From Streptococcus equi subsp. equi (GTDB taxonomy: Bacteria > Bacillota > Bacilli > Lactobacillales > Streptococcaceae): a stretch of 64,000 nt of DNA. Positions 44,594 to 53,821 of this stretch are shown piece after piece (positions within the stretch are counted from its first letter, which is position 1; the number at the start of each line of letters is the position of its first letter). Below the pieces are notes generated by a model, which was not told the DNA's origin, did no database searches, and worked only from the letters and a program-made list of their open reading frames with translations. Position numbers and translations under genes: made by a program. The stretch spans positions 868,001 through 932,000 of the forward strand of contig LR134389.1 of NCBI GenBank assembly GCA_900637675.1, read 5' to 3'.

Positions 44594-46567
44594 TTGAAAC
44601 AACTGACAAAGATCGTTAGTGTGGTCTTGTTGCTGGTCTTTACCCTTAGTGCTAGCCTGCACAAGGTTCGGGCAACTAATCTTAGTGACAACATCACATC
44701 ATTGACGGTTGCTTCTTCATCACTCCGAGATGGAGAGAGAACGACGGTAAAGGTTGCGTTTGATGACAAAAAACAGAAAATCAAGGCAGGGGATACGATA
44801 GAGGTCACCTGGCCTACAAGTGGTAATGTCTACATTCAGGGCTTTAATAAAACCATACCGCTTAATATTAGAGGGGTAGATGTTGGTACCTTGGAGGTCA
44901 CGCTAGACAAGGCTGTTTTCACATTCAATCAAAATATTGAAACAATGCATGATGTCTCTGGTTGGGGAGAGTTTGATATTACTGTTAGAAATGTGACACA
45001 AACCACCGCTGAAACATCAGGAACGACCACAGTAAAGGTAGGCAATCGCACTGCTACTATCACTGTTACTAAGCCTGAGGCAGGCACTGGTACCAGCTCA
45101 TTTTATTATAAGACTGGTGATATGCAGCCCAATGATACTGAGCGTGTGAGATGGTTCCTGCTGATTAACAACAACAAGGAATGGGTGGCCAATACTGTTA
45201 CAGTCGAAGACGATATTCAAGGTGGTCAAACCTTGGATATGAGCAGCTTTGACATCACCGTATCTGGTTATCGTAACGAGCGCTTCGTTGGGGAAAACGC
45301 TCTGACAGAGTTTCATACAACATTTCCAAATTCTGTCATTACGGCAACAGATAATCACATTAGTGTGCGGTTAGATCAATATGATGCCTCACAAAACACT
45401 GTCAACATTGCTTATAAGACAAAGATAACGGACTTTGACCAAAAAGAATTTGCCAACAACAGTAAAATCTGGTACCAGATTTTATACAAGGATCAGGTAT
45501 CGGGTCAAGAGTCAAACCACCAAGTAGCCAATATCAATGCTAACGGCGGGGTTGATGGCAGTCGCTATACCAGCTTTACTGTCAAGAAAATTTGGAATGA
45601 CAAGGAAAATCAAGACGGTAAGCGTCCAAAGACTATTACTGTTCAGCTTTACGCCAATGATCAGAAAGTTAATGATAAGACCATTGAATTGAGTGATACT
45701 AATAGCTGGCAAGCAAGTTTTGGTAAGCTGGATAAGTATGACAGTCAGAACCAAAAAATTACCTACAGTGTCAAGGAAGTGATGGTTCCTGTTGGCTACC
45801 AATCGCAGGTTGAGGGGGATAGTGGAGTAGGATTTACCATTACCAACACCTATACACCAGAGGTCATTAGCATTACCGGTCAAAAAACTTGGGACGACAG
45901 GGAAAACCAAGACGGTAAACGTCCTAAGGAGATTACGGTTCGTTTATTGGCAAATGACGCTGCAACTGACAAGGTAGCAACTGCTTCAGAGCAAACCGGC
46001 TGGAAGTATACATTTACCAATCTACCGAAATACAAAGATGGTAAACAGATCACCTACACGATCCAAGAGGACCCTGTGGCAGATTACACCACAACCATTC
46101 AGGGATTTGATATTACCAATCATCATGAGGTAGCCTTGACCAGCCTAAAGGTCATCAAGGTTTGGAATGATAAGGACGATTATTACCATAAACGTCCCAA
46201 GGAGATTACCATTTTGCTAAAGGCAGATGGCAAGGTGATTCGTGAACATCAGATGACACCGGATCAGCAAGGAAAATGGGAATACACCTTTGACCAGCTG
46301 CCGGTCTATCAGGCAGGCAAGAAAATCAGCTACAGCATTGAGGAAAAACAGGTTGCTGGCTATCAAGCCCCTGTCTATGAGGTTGATGAAGGCTTGAAGC
46401 AGGTCACTGTAACCAACACCCTTAACCCAAGCTACAAGCTGCCTGACACCGGAGGACAAGGAGTGAAATGGTACCTGTTAATCGGTGGCGGTTTTATCAT
46501 CGTCGCAATCCTTGTACTGATCAGCCTTTATCAAAAACACAAGCGCCATAACATGTCAAAACCATAA
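44594..46567 (+). CDS. cne: Collagen-binding LPXTG adhesin CNE (pilus locus)
   Basis: The start is TTG 44594, 8 bp after AAAGGAGG, giving 657 aa with signal peptide MKQLTKIVSVVLLLVFTLSA; an in-frame ATG at 44561 lies before the ribosome site. About residues 30-320 resemble the collagen-binding A region of staphylococcal Cna. Three CnaB repeats follow, beginning FTVKKIWNDKENQDGKRP, ITGQKTWDDRENQDGKRP and LKVIKVWNDKDDYYHKRP. The end is LPDTGGQG, a membrane helix and KHKRHN. It is the likely ancillary pilin or adhesin tip. The major pilin gene follows after 23 bp. Confidence 0.92.
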   Translation: MKQLTKIVSVVLLLVFTLSASLHKVRATNLSDNITSLTVASSSLRDGERTTVKVAFDDKKQKIKAGDTIEVTWPTSGNVYIQGFNKTIPLNIRGVDVGTLEVTLDKAVFTFNQNIETMHDVSGWGEFDITVRNVTQTTAETSGTTTVKVGNRTATITVTKPEAGTGTSSFYYKTGDMQPNDTERVRWFLLINNNKEWVANTVTVEDDIQGGQTLDMSSFDITVSGYRNERFVGENALTEFHTTFPNSVITATDNHISVRLDQYDASQNTVNIAYKTKITDFDQKEFANNSKIWYQILYKDQVSGQESNHQVANINANGGVDGSRYTSFTVKKIWNDKENQDGKRPKTITVQLYANDQKVNDKTIELSDTNSWQASFGKLDKYDSQNQKITYSVKEVMVPVGYQSQVEGDSGVGFTITNTYTPEVISITGQKTWDDRENQDGKRPKEITVRLLANDAATDKVATASEQTGWKYTFTNLPKYKDGKQITYTIQEDPVADYTTTIQGFDITNHHEVALTSLKVIKVWNDKDDYYHKRPKEITILLKADGKVIREHQMTPDQQGKWEYTFDQLPVYQAGKKISYSIEEKQVAGYQAPVYEVDEGLKQVTVTNTLNPSYKLPDTGGQGVKWYLLIGGGFIIVAILVLISLYQKHKRHNMSKP

Positions 46568-46590
46568 CATGTAATAGAGGAGAGAGAGCT

Positions 46591-48032
46591 ATGAAAACAA
46601 TCAAATTAATCTTGACGAGCTTGCTTGTCACCTTCCTAACAATGCTGTCAGGAAAGGCATTTGCTGATACAGCAAGCTATACCATCACTGTTGAGGGAGC
46701 TACAGCAGGTCACACCTATGAGGCTTATCAGATTTTCAAGGGTGACTTGTTTGACAGTACCCTATCAAACATCACATGGGGAGGTGGTGTTACACCTTTT
46801 GAATTTGATGGTTCAAAAGACGCTGCTAAGATTGCAGAGGGATTGAAGGAAGCAAATGCAGCTGCCTTTGCCAAGGAAGCAGGTAAGCACTTGACAGCAA
46901 CCATTGCAGGAACAGGAACACATGCAATCACCGTTAACGAGGCTGGCTACTACCTCATCAAGGACAAAAATGATTCTCAAACAGGCAAGCATGACGCCTA
47001 CACCTCATTTGTCCTGAAGGTTGTTAAAAACACCAGCTTCAAACCAAAATCTGCTATCCCAACAGTCCTTAAAAAGGTCAAGGACCGTAATGACAAGACA
47101 GGTCTTGAGACAGGCTGGCAAGATTCAGCTGACTATGACAAAAATGACAAGGTGCCATTCCAGCTAACCGCAACCCTACCGTCAAATTACGATGCCTTTC
47201 AAGAATACTACCTTGAATTTGTAGATACCTTATCAAAAGGGCTAAGCTACAACAAAGACGCCAAGGTCTATGTGGTTAATGGAGATACTCGTCAAGATAT
47301 TACTAATTCATTTACAGTTAGTGAAGATGGTTCATCTTTTAAAATCAATAACCTAAAGGCTGTTCAGGGAGTAACAATAACAGCTACCAGTAAGATCGTT
47401 GTCGAATACACTGCTACCCTCAATGACCAAGCGGCCATCGGCAAAAAAGGAAATCCAAACGAAGTTGCTTTGAAATACTCAAACGATCCAAACGCTCTTG
47501 GAAAAGGAGAGGAGTCTCCAAAAGGGGAGACACCAAAAGACAAGGTTATCGTTTTCACCTATAAAACTATCATCAATAAGGTTGATCAAGATCAAAAAGC
47601 CCTAAAAGGTGCAGGCTTTACCCTTTATAAGCTGGTCAAAGGTGATAATGGCGAGGAAAAATATCAAATAGTCCAAGAAATTAAAGCAGGGGATACAACT
47701 AGCTTTGAGTTTGTTGGACTTGACGCTGGTGATTACAAGCTCAGCGAAACAACAACACCTGGCGGTTACAACACTATTGCAGATGTCATGTTCAGCATTG
47801 TAGCGCAGCATGAAACCGAGTCAGACGATCCTCAGTTGACTAGCCTAACCGTTGACAAAGCAACTGGCTTCACTGCTGATACAGAAGCTGGTACCGTATC
47901 CGCAACTATTGTTAATAAAAAGGGTCTATCCTCCCTTCGACAGGAAGTATCGGAACAACCATGCTCTATGTGTTTGGAGTAATGCTAATGACAATATCAA
48001 CGCTGTTTATCTTTCGTCAGAAACAGCAATAA
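46591..48032 (+). CDS. Major pilin backbone subunit (one-base frameshift before LPSTG)
   Basis: The frame to 47982 has a signal peptide (ending KAFA), two immunoglobulin-like pilin domains and ETTTPGGYNTI, a CnaB isopeptide-type segment, but ends KKGLSSLRQEV without a sorting signal. One base over, the DNA reads ILPSTGSIGTTMLYVFGV to a stop at 48030-48032. Restoring one G in AAAAAGGGTCT near 47922 joins the two into 480 aa with LPSTG, membrane helix and FRQKQQ tail. As written the pilin could not be polymerised or anchored. A class C sortase gene follows 80 bp later. Confidence 0.9.
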
Positions 48033-48051
48033 GATCGTGTGAGTAGGTAAA

Positions 48052-48097
48052 AAGAAGTGGATAGACGTCTTACCAAGACCTATTCACCTCTTTTTTT
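48052..48097 (+). terminator. Imperfect terminator hairpin between pilin and sortase genes
   Basis: Arms AAGAAGTGGATAG and CTATTCACCTCTT pair through G-T contacts around a loop and are followed by seven T. It may act as partial attenuator, giving more pilin than sortase mRNA. Confidence 0.65.
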
Positions 48098-48112
48098 GAT
48101 AGAGGCTATAGA

Positions 48113-48922
48113 ATGAAGAAAAGTGTCATTTTTTGGAGTGTGATTTTGGTGGCAGGCTGTCTGATTGTCCTTTACCCCACCCTTAGTAACTATTGGAATG
48201 CACAGCACCAATCACAGCTCATCGCTGACTATGTCTCAAGCACGCAAGCTTTGAGACATAAGGATAGTCAGCTCATGCTAGAAGCAGCCAATCAGTACAA
48301 TCAGCAGCTAAAAGCTAACCATGATCCTGATTTAACCTTGACCGATAGTGAGGCAGAAGCCTATCAGCAGCAGCTGGATCTGACAAATACAGGTATCATG
48401 GCCTACATAGATATTCCAAAGGTGCATGAGCGGCTGCCGATTTATCATGGCACCGATGAGGAGATCCTACAGGTGGCTATCGGTCATCTTGCAGGCACCT
48501 CTTTGCCTGTAGGTGGCAAGGGAACACATGCTGTCATCTCAGGACATCGAGGGTTACCCTCTGCCAAGCTATTTACCAATATTGATAAGCTGAGGATTAA
48601 CGATACCTTTACCATCACCAGTCTTAATAGGACTATGACCTATCAGGTGGATAAGATTGCTACCGTTTTGCCTGATGATGTCAGCCTCTTAAGGATAGAG
48701 GAGGGGAAGGATCTGGTAACCTTGGTCACCTGTACCCCCTACGGTGTCAACACGCATCGGCTCTTGGTCAGAGGGCATCGTATCAAAACAGCGACACCAA
48801 CCGCTGCAAGAGGATCTCAAAAGCCTAGTAGGCTAATCCTCTGGCTCTTGCTAATCAGTGCATTAGGGCTATCTCTCGTACTAATAGGCACTTGGCGCTG
48901 GCGTAGGAGGTCTAAAGCATGA
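48113..48922 (+). CDS. srtC: Class C (pilus) sortase
   Basis: This 269 aa protein has an N-terminal membrane helix, the sortase barrel with catalytic His in AVISGHRGLP, Cys in LVTLVTCTPYGVNTHRLLVRGHR and the Arg that follows, and a C-terminal hydrophobic helix with basic end, the two-anchor layout of class C enzymes. The lid DPW/DPF-type motif is not obvious. It should polymerise the adjacent pilin and add CNE. Confidence 0.93.
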   Translation: MKKSVIFWSVILVAGCLIVLYPTLSNYWNAQHQSQLIADYVSSTQALRHKDSQLMLEAANQYNQQLKANHDPDLTLTDSEAEAYQQQLDLTNTGIMAYIDIPKVHERLPIYHGTDEEILQVAIGHLAGTSLPVGGKGTHAVISGHRGLPSAKLFTNIDKLRINDTFTITSLNRTMTYQVDKIATVLPDDVSLLRIEEGKDLVTLVTCTPYGVNTHRLLVRGHRIKTATPTAARGSQKPSRLILWLLLISALGLSLVLIGTWRWRRRSKA

Positions 48923-48958
48923 GCAGGCTTTCCAGAAGCAACTAAGTCAAATCATCAA

Positions 48959-48996
48959 CCCTTGATAGGTTACTGAGGACCTATCAGGGGATTTTT
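48959..48996 (+). terminator. Terminator of the pilus operon
   Basis: A 12 bp stem (48959-48970 with 48979-48990, one G-T pair) is followed by a T run. Confidence 0.85.
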
Positions 48997-49203
48997 TAGT
49001 GCTAAATTGCGACTATGATTAAAAACACAGAAATCGTTTTTTTTTCTTAGTGACCGAAAACGCTTTAAAAGAGCGAGCATTTGGAGCCTTCAAAAGTGAC
49101 ATCTGAGCATAACATGATAAAATTGACTTATAAAACCTAATAAAATGATAAAAGGAGGAGAGTTAACGACAAAATATTAGATATTTATTTAATTTGTTGT
49201 TTT

Positions 49204-49220
49204 TGAAAACGTTTTATAAT
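49204..49220 (+). promoter_or_regulatory. cre-like site overlapping the -10 of the IgG protease gene
   Basis: TGAAAACGTTTTAT (49204-49217) resembles a catabolite-responsive element and overlaps a perfect TATAAT (49215-49220). CcpA binding there would block transcription in glucose. The -35 is weak. The rest of the 311 bp gap after srtC shows no gene. Confidence 0.5.
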
Positions 49221-49233
49221 AAGAAAGGATAGC

Positions 49234-50391
49234 ATGATGAAAAAACAATCATTCACACACTCACGTAAACCTAAATTCGGTATGAGAAAATTATCTATTG
49301 GCCTTGCCTCATGTATGCTAGGAATGATGTTCCTAACAACAGGACATGTTTCTGGTGAGGTAGTTGAAGTTTGGCCTAATGGGCAAAATCCTAATGGTAA
49401 AATAGAAATTCTAAGTCAAACTGAGCACTCTGAGCATTTACAGAAATTACGCGATATTGAAGATTTCCAAGCTCAAAAGCAAGCTGATCATGTTCGTTAC
49501 ACTAAATGGTTAGATGGGGTAACTGTTGATGAGCATGAATTCAGAAAAATCAAGGAATATGACACAGAATATTATGTAACACCTCTTTTAAGTGGTAAAG
49601 GTTACTATGATATCAATAAAGATTTCAATCAAGATAGTGATAAATGTGCTGCCGCTGTAGCGGCTAATATGTTCCATTATTGGTTTGATAGAAATAGAGA
49701 CAGTATTAATCGTTTCTTAAGTCAAAGTCCAGGTGAAAATGGTGTTATTAAACTTGAAAATGAAAAAACAATAGAAGTATCAAAATTTTTAGAAACTTAC
49801 CGTAGTGATGGTGATTATCTTGATAAAAGTCCGTTTTTTGACCTTATCAGTAACAGCTTTAAAGGTCCTGTTTGGGCAAATAAGCTATTGGATGCTTACA
49901 TTAACGGCTATGGTTATATCCATAAATTTGCTAAAAATACTCCACATTCTAAAAATAATAATAGTAAATTTAATTTCTTTAAAAAAGTATTTGATGGTAA
50001 TCTCTTGACAGATATTCACCAAATTTTTGATTATAACACTTTTTCAGATAAATTAAGTGAGGCTCTCTATACTGGTAAAGCCATTGGATTGGCCTACGGA
50101 CCTGGAGACTTGCGTCGTTCACTAGGTCATATTATTTCTGTCTGGGGAGCTGATCTTGACGATCAGAATCGCGTGGTAGCTATTTATGTAACTGATTCTG
50201 ATGATAAAAAGTTAACTATAGGAAATGAGAGAGTTGGTTTGAAGCGATATAAAGTATCTAGCGATGATCAAGGTCGTGCTCGTCTGACGACTCGTGATAA
50301 AGATAACACAGGTGGTGAAATTCGATCTATTGAAACATTAGATATGGGTACACAAGAGTGGGCAGATTACTTCAACAAGACAGAAAAATAA
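49234..50391 (+). CDS. ideZ2: IgG endopeptidase of the IdeS/Mac family (IdeE2/IdeZ2 type)
   Basis: This 385 aa secreted cysteine protease has a YSIRK-like signal (FGMRKLSIGLASCMLG) and the IdeS core: catalytic Cys in DSDKCAAAVAANMFHYWFD, His in LGHIISVWGADL and Asp in IYVTDSDD. IdeS enzymes cut IgG below the hinge. The extended mature N-terminus before the core differs from IdeE/IdeZ and fits the second S. equi enzyme, IdeE2/IdeZ2, as I recall it; the symbol depends on subspecies. It has no wall anchor. AAGGA precedes the ATG. Confidence 0.85.
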   Translation: MMKKQSFTHSRKPKFGMRKLSIGLASCMLGMMFLTTGHVSGEVVEVWPNGQNPNGKIEILSQTEHSEHLQKLRDIEDFQAQKQADHVRYTKWLDGVTVDEHEFRKIKEYDTEYYVTPLLSGKGYYDINKDFNQDSDKCAAAVAANMFHYWFDRNRDSINRFLSQSPGENGVIKLENEKTIEVSKFLETYRSDGDYLDKSPFFDLISNSFKGPVWANKLLDAYINGYGYIHKFAKNTPHSKNNNSKFNFFKKVFDGNLLTDIHQIFDYNTFSDKLSEALYTGKAIGLAYGPGDLRRSLGHIISVWGADLDDQNRVVAIYVTDSDDKKLTIGNERVGLKRYKVSSDDQGRARLTTRDKDNTGGEIRSIETLDMGTQEWADYFNKTEK

Positions 50392-50476
50392 CAATAACCC
50401 CTACACATATATGATTACTCCAGATAAAGCACACAGCAATAGACTCAGCCAGTAAGGAAAGGACGATAACAAAACG

Positions 50477-51730
50477 ATGCTAACAAACCAAACGGGGTAC
50501 AGGCATAGACTTAGTAAGCAGAAGCTACCTATCAGCATGGTTTCCTGCTTGCTAGGAATGGGGGTGCTAACCTCTCCAACATTAATCTCAGCTGATGATA
50601 GTTCTCCTACTATCATCATTAAATCGGGTGCAGGTATGACAATTGATCCTCAATTACCGAAAACTCTCCTTTCTAAACCCGAAGAGAAACCAGAGGAAAC
50701 ACCTAAACTTCCAGATGAGCGACATTATGGTGATGATGTCAGACCGGAAGAAACACCAAAGCTTCCAGACGAGAGACATTATGGTGACGATATAAAACCG
50801 GAAGAGATGCCAAAGCTCCCAGATGAGCGACATTATGGTGATGACATCAGGAAGCCGAAACCGGAGGATACTCCAAAGCCACCTAATGAAAGCGGTCAAG
50901 GTAATGACTTAAAAGAAGATTTGGAGCTTAAAAAGCAACGTCGAGAGCTTACAGAGCAGCTTCGTGCTTTAAAAACTATTGAGGAAGTTTTAGAGTTCCT
51001 GAGAAAACCAATTCCTGGATTTGTAACAGATGAAGATTGGAATTTCTTAGTATCATTTGTAGAAAAAGGCCCAGAAAATAAAACTTTTGAAGTAGATAAA
51101 TTAAAATTACTAGAAATCTTCTCAACCTCACAAGGTCATAGAGTTTGGTTAGGTTACCTTATTCTGGAAGAGCCAATGCCTAAACCGGAACCTAAGCCAG
51201 AGCCAGAGGCTAAACCAAAACCAATGCCTAAGCCAGAAACTAAACCGGAAGTTAAGCCAGAGGCTAAACCAATGCCTAAACCGGAACCTAAGCCAGAGCC
51301 AGAGGCTAAACCAAAACCAATGCCTAAGCCAGAAACTAAACCGGAAGTTAAGCCAGAGGCTAAACCAATGCCTAAACCGGAACCTAAGCCAGAGCCAGAG
51401 GCTAAACCAAAACCAATGCCTAAGCCAGAAACTAAACCGGAAGTTAAGCCAGAGGCTAAACCAATGCCTAAACCGGAACCTAAGCCAGAGCCAGAGGCTA
51501 AACCAAAACCAATGCCTAAGCCAGAAACTAAACCGGAAGTTAAGCCAGAGGCTAAACCAATGCCTAAACCAGAAGCACAGAAAGGAGATAAACCAGCGGT
51601 ACCTAAAGCAATGGAACACAAGCTTCCGTCAACAGGAGAAGCAACAGCTCCATTCTTTACAGCAGCAGCCCTTGCCGTATTGGCAAGTCTAGGCGTAGCT
51701 GTAGTATCACGCAAACGCAAGAAACATTAA
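50477..51730 (+). CDS. LPXTG surface protein with Pro-rich repeats, unknown ligand
   Basis: This 417 aa protein has a signal (cleavage near LISA, residue 38), three 18-residue repeats of [17 protein letters not shown] type (about 70-125), a charged helical domain (about 145-230), four identical 32-residue Pro/Lys/Glu repeats (about 234-361), then LPSTG, a hydrophobic stretch and SRKRKKH. The anchor [19 protein letters not shown] is nearly that of Szp. I do not recognise the middle domain; host-protein binding is an inference from the layout. The ribosome site AGGAAAGGA is about 13 bp upstream, rather far. Confidence 0.8.
   Translation: MLTNQTGYRHRLSKQKLPISMVSCLLGMGVLTSPTLISADDSSPTIIIKSGAGMTIDPQLPKTLLSKPEEKPEETPKLPDERHYGDDVRPEETPKLPDERHYGDDIKPEEMPKLPDERHYGDDIRKPKPEDTPKPPNESGQGNDLKEDLELKKQRRELTEQLRALKTIEEVLEFLRKPIPGFVTDEDWNFLVSFVEKGPENKTFEVDKLKLLEIFSTSQGHRVWLGYLILEEPMPKPEPKPEPEAKPKPMPKPETKPEVKPEAKPMPKPEPKPEPEAKPKPMPKPETKPEVKPEAKPMPKPEPKPEPEAKPKPMPKPETKPEVKPEAKPMPKPEPKPEPEAKPKPMPKPETKPEVKPEAKPMPKPEAQKGDKPAVPKAMEHKLPSTGEATAPFFTAAALAVLASLGVAVVSRKRKKH
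50687..50848 (+). repeat. Three 54 bp repeats encoding [12 protein letters not shown] units
   Basis: Three tandem units of 18 codons share [16 protein letters not shown] with small substitutions (Thr/Met, Val/Ile). A degenerate fourth start (KPEDTPKPP) follows. Confidence 0.85.
51176..51559 (+). repeat. Four identical 96 bp tandem repeats
   Basis: Units start at 51176, 51272, 51368 and 51464, each encoding 32 residues beginning [16 protein letters not shown]; a partial fifth begins at 51560. The copies look identical, which indicates recent expansion or homogenisation and makes unit number unreliable in short-read assemblies. Confidence 0.93.
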
Positions 51731-51788
51731 CCCTTTATTCCCTTTATGTAATGATTGATGTTAGCCTAATTATCTCATACATTACAGC

Positions 51789-51827
51789 AAAAACAGCTTA
51801 CTCCCAGACGGGGCTAAGCTGTTTTTT
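51789..51827. terminator. Bidirectional terminator between convergent genes
   Basis: A perfect 12 bp stem (51789-51800 with 51815-51826) with A-rich left and T-rich right flanks can end both the Pro-rich protein gene and the leftward three-gene operon. Confidence 0.85.
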
Positions 51828-51908
51828 GCTTATGGAGATTAGTTTAGACTAATCTCAAGGTGTTTTCAAAAACATCAAAAAAGGCGACTTCCAAACAGAA
51901 ATCGTCTT

Positions 51909-52457
51909 TTAATAATGCCTAAATTCTTCTGGGTGTTCGGTCATATAGTTTGCTAACCATTCCATGCCATAAGCTATTTCAAAGACTTCTAAAATCATTG
52001 AAATATCAGGTTGAAAATCATACTCTTCAAGTGTATTGATAAGTTTTTTAGGGGAACGGATATTAGCTAGCTTAATAATGTCTCCGGCATCTTGTCTATC
52101 CCTATCTCGTCCGCTTTCTAGCTTCATTCCAAGAATATAAGACAAGGGTGGGACAAGGACAATTAGGTTAGAATAGTGAAATACTGTCTCACAAATCGTT
52201 TTAGGTGGTATTCTATTAAGATTGGCAACTGAATTATTAAGCCAAAGCTCATCAGGTTCATTAACGCCAAACTCATCTCCCACCTTTTTGATCATCTGCC
52301 TGATGTTAACACCTTCTTGATAAAAGGCATCGATATCTTGTGTTCCTCGCAGATTGTAATATTCAAGGACAAAACCACCGACACAGATAATGTCAAGGCT
52401 AATATTTTCTTTAGCTAGTTCTGTATTCAGAGCTTTGAATAAGATTTTTTTATCCAT
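51909..52457 (-). CDS. Nucleotidyltransferase-fold protein (DUF6036-like)
   Basis: This 182 aa protein has GGFVLEYYNLRGTQDIDAF near residue 27, matching the GG...R.T.DID pattern of minimal nucleotidyltransferases such as DUF6036 and AbiEii. A C-terminal helical part carries DRQDAGDIIKLANI, a second family-like segment. Members occur in toxin-antitoxin and phage-defence pairs, but also as orphan genes. It overlaps the upstream gene by 8 bp and ends the operon. Function here is an inference. Confidence 0.72.
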   Translation of the reverse strand: MDKKILFKALNTELAKENISLDIICVGGFVLEYYNLRGTQDIDAFYQEGVNIRQMIKKVGDEFGVNEPDELWLNNSVANLNRIPPKTICETVFHYSNLIVLVPPLSYILGMKLESGRDRDRQDAGDIIKLANIRSPKKLINTLEEYDFQPDISMILEVFEIAYGMEWLANYMTEHPEEFRHY

Positions 52458-52737
52458 AGTTTCCCTCTCTAAAGAGTTTCAAAATATCCTTTGGCTGACT
52501 TTTACGGTTTGCCTGTAAAACATGCTCTCTTGTATGCGTACCTTCTGTTAAAGCATCTTGCAGAGTTACCTTCTGAAAAGGAGTTAGATTCGGATTTTTT
52601 AATAACTGCTCCACATCATCAGTAGTTAGTTTGGTTTCTTTGTCTTTGATAACCTTGTAAAGGTAACGAAACCAGAGGTCTCCATCACTTCCAGAGTGTT
52701 CGCTGGCTCTTACCATGTAATCATACCATGTTGTCAT
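52450..52737 (-). CDS. Hypothetical 95 aa protein, middle gene of the three-gene operon
   Basis: No family recognised. It is small, hydrophilic and helix-rich, with several aromatic residues near the start (TTWYDYMVRASEHSGSDGD) and a repeat-free body. Its ATG overlaps the stop of the preceding gene (TAATG) and its stop lies inside the next gene, so all three are translated as a unit. It could be the small partner of the nucleotidyltransferase. Confidence 0.7.
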   Translation of the reverse strand: MTTWYDYMVRASEHSGSDGDLWFRYLYKVIKDKETKLTTDDVEQLLKNPNLTPFQKVTLQDALTEGTHTREHVLQANRKSQPKDILKLFREGNYG

Positions 52738-53192
52738 TATGTATCCCTCTCCTTTCTAGGGTTATAATGTAGAGCTATCCAGAGGTTTTGATCAAAATCG
52801 GAAAGTTCCTTTTTCTTTGGATAAACACAATTCTTCAAATCAGGAAATGATAGTTTGTATTTTTTCTCGAAAAATATCTGAAAGTCTTCCTTACTTTCCG
52901 AAACATCAACCAAGGCTTCAAGCTCTGCTAGTTGCTTTGCAATGGCTTTTCTACTGATTTTTTCCAAAGTTTGCAAAAGGACATCGTAAACACATCTTTT
53001 GGTCAACTGAGCATAAAACGCACGATGGTTGATGACAAAATCAAATGAATAGGTTTTATCCCATAATTTGGTGTATTTGTCATAAAAGCCATCTGAAAGA
53101 CTGACTTGATAGGCTATCAATTTACTATCAACTTTGCGAGAGATAGATCTTTCTAATTCAAAGTGTAGGTTAGTTTTTGCATGTTTAACCAT
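52737..53192 (-). CDS. Hypothetical 151 aa protein, first gene of the three-gene operon
   Basis: No family recognised. It is basic, has no signal or membrane segment and is rich in Lys, Phe and Tyr (SFDFVINHRAFYAQLTKRC). AAGGAGCT precedes the ATG. The gene sits next to a decayed IS1595 transposase and is AT-rich compared with the core genes, which suggests import. Role unknown. Confidence 0.7.
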   Translation of the reverse strand: MVKHAKTNLHFELERSISRKVDSKLIAYQVSLSDGFYDKYTKLWDKTYSFDFVINHRAFYAQLTKRCVYDVLLQTLEKISRKAIAKQLAELEALVDVSESKEDFQIFFEKKYKLSFPDLKNCVYPKKKELSDFDQNLWIALHYNPRKERDT

Positions 53193-53227
53193 TGATCAGC
53201 TCCTTATAAGTTGTTCGCATATCAGCA

Positions 53228-53821
53228 TTAGCTGATAAAAGATAAAACGCCGACTATCAGAGTAATCACGAGTATTGTATGAGCGTTGGCCTTACTTTTT
53301 TGTTGCACCATTCCAATAACTGCCGACTTATCTTTCAGAGAAGGATGGTTCTTGAACGTTTTTGCCTTCTTAGGATCATGGTGGTTCTTATTTTTACCAT
53401 CAATATCAGTTTTATCTACTTCAACGACGTCACCAAGTGGATCTCAGTTTTCAGAGCCAAAGCATTTACGAATACGCTGTAACATGAACCATGCTGTTTT
53501 TTGTGTCACTGCAATCTCTTTTGATAATTGCACTGAGGAGATTCCTCTCTTGTGAGAAGTCACAAGCCAGATTGCCATAAACCATTTTTGTAGCTTAATC
53601 TTAGTATTATCAAAAAGAGTACCTGTTTTGACAGTGAAATACTTCCCTGTATTCTTGCAACGGTATTTATTTCCCTTGCATTTATAGACCTTTGAGGTAG
53701 CGTCAAAAGGGCTGATCACCACGTCACCCCAAGTGATATTTTCTAAATGATTTATGCAAGCCTGCTCTGTTGGAAAAGCAGTTTGTAAATCGAATAACGA
53801 TGTGAATTCGAATGTCATCAT
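53228..53821 (-). pseudogene. Degenerate IS1595-family transposase
   Basis: The first 125 codons have the zinc-ribbon and helix-turn-helix of IS1595 transposases (WGDVVISPFDATSKVYKC, KYRCKNTGKYFTVKTGT). A TGA at 53446-53444 interrupts the frame, which then continues in phase as DPLGDVVEVDKTDIDGKNKN, the start of the ISXO2-like catalytic domain, and ends at 53228. The rest of the catalytic domain is gone. It marks an old insertion beside the three-gene operon. Confidence 0.85.

Noticed and set aside
51176..51559. Regular repeats considered as a CRISPR array
   Set aside because: The 96 bp units are contiguous, in frame and coding; there are no unique spacers and no cas genes.
51149..51720. Long minus-strand frames (156 and 188 aa) opposite the Pro-rich protein
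   Set aside because: They are mirror images of the Pro/Lys/Glu repeat codons; low-complexity shadows without ribosome sites.
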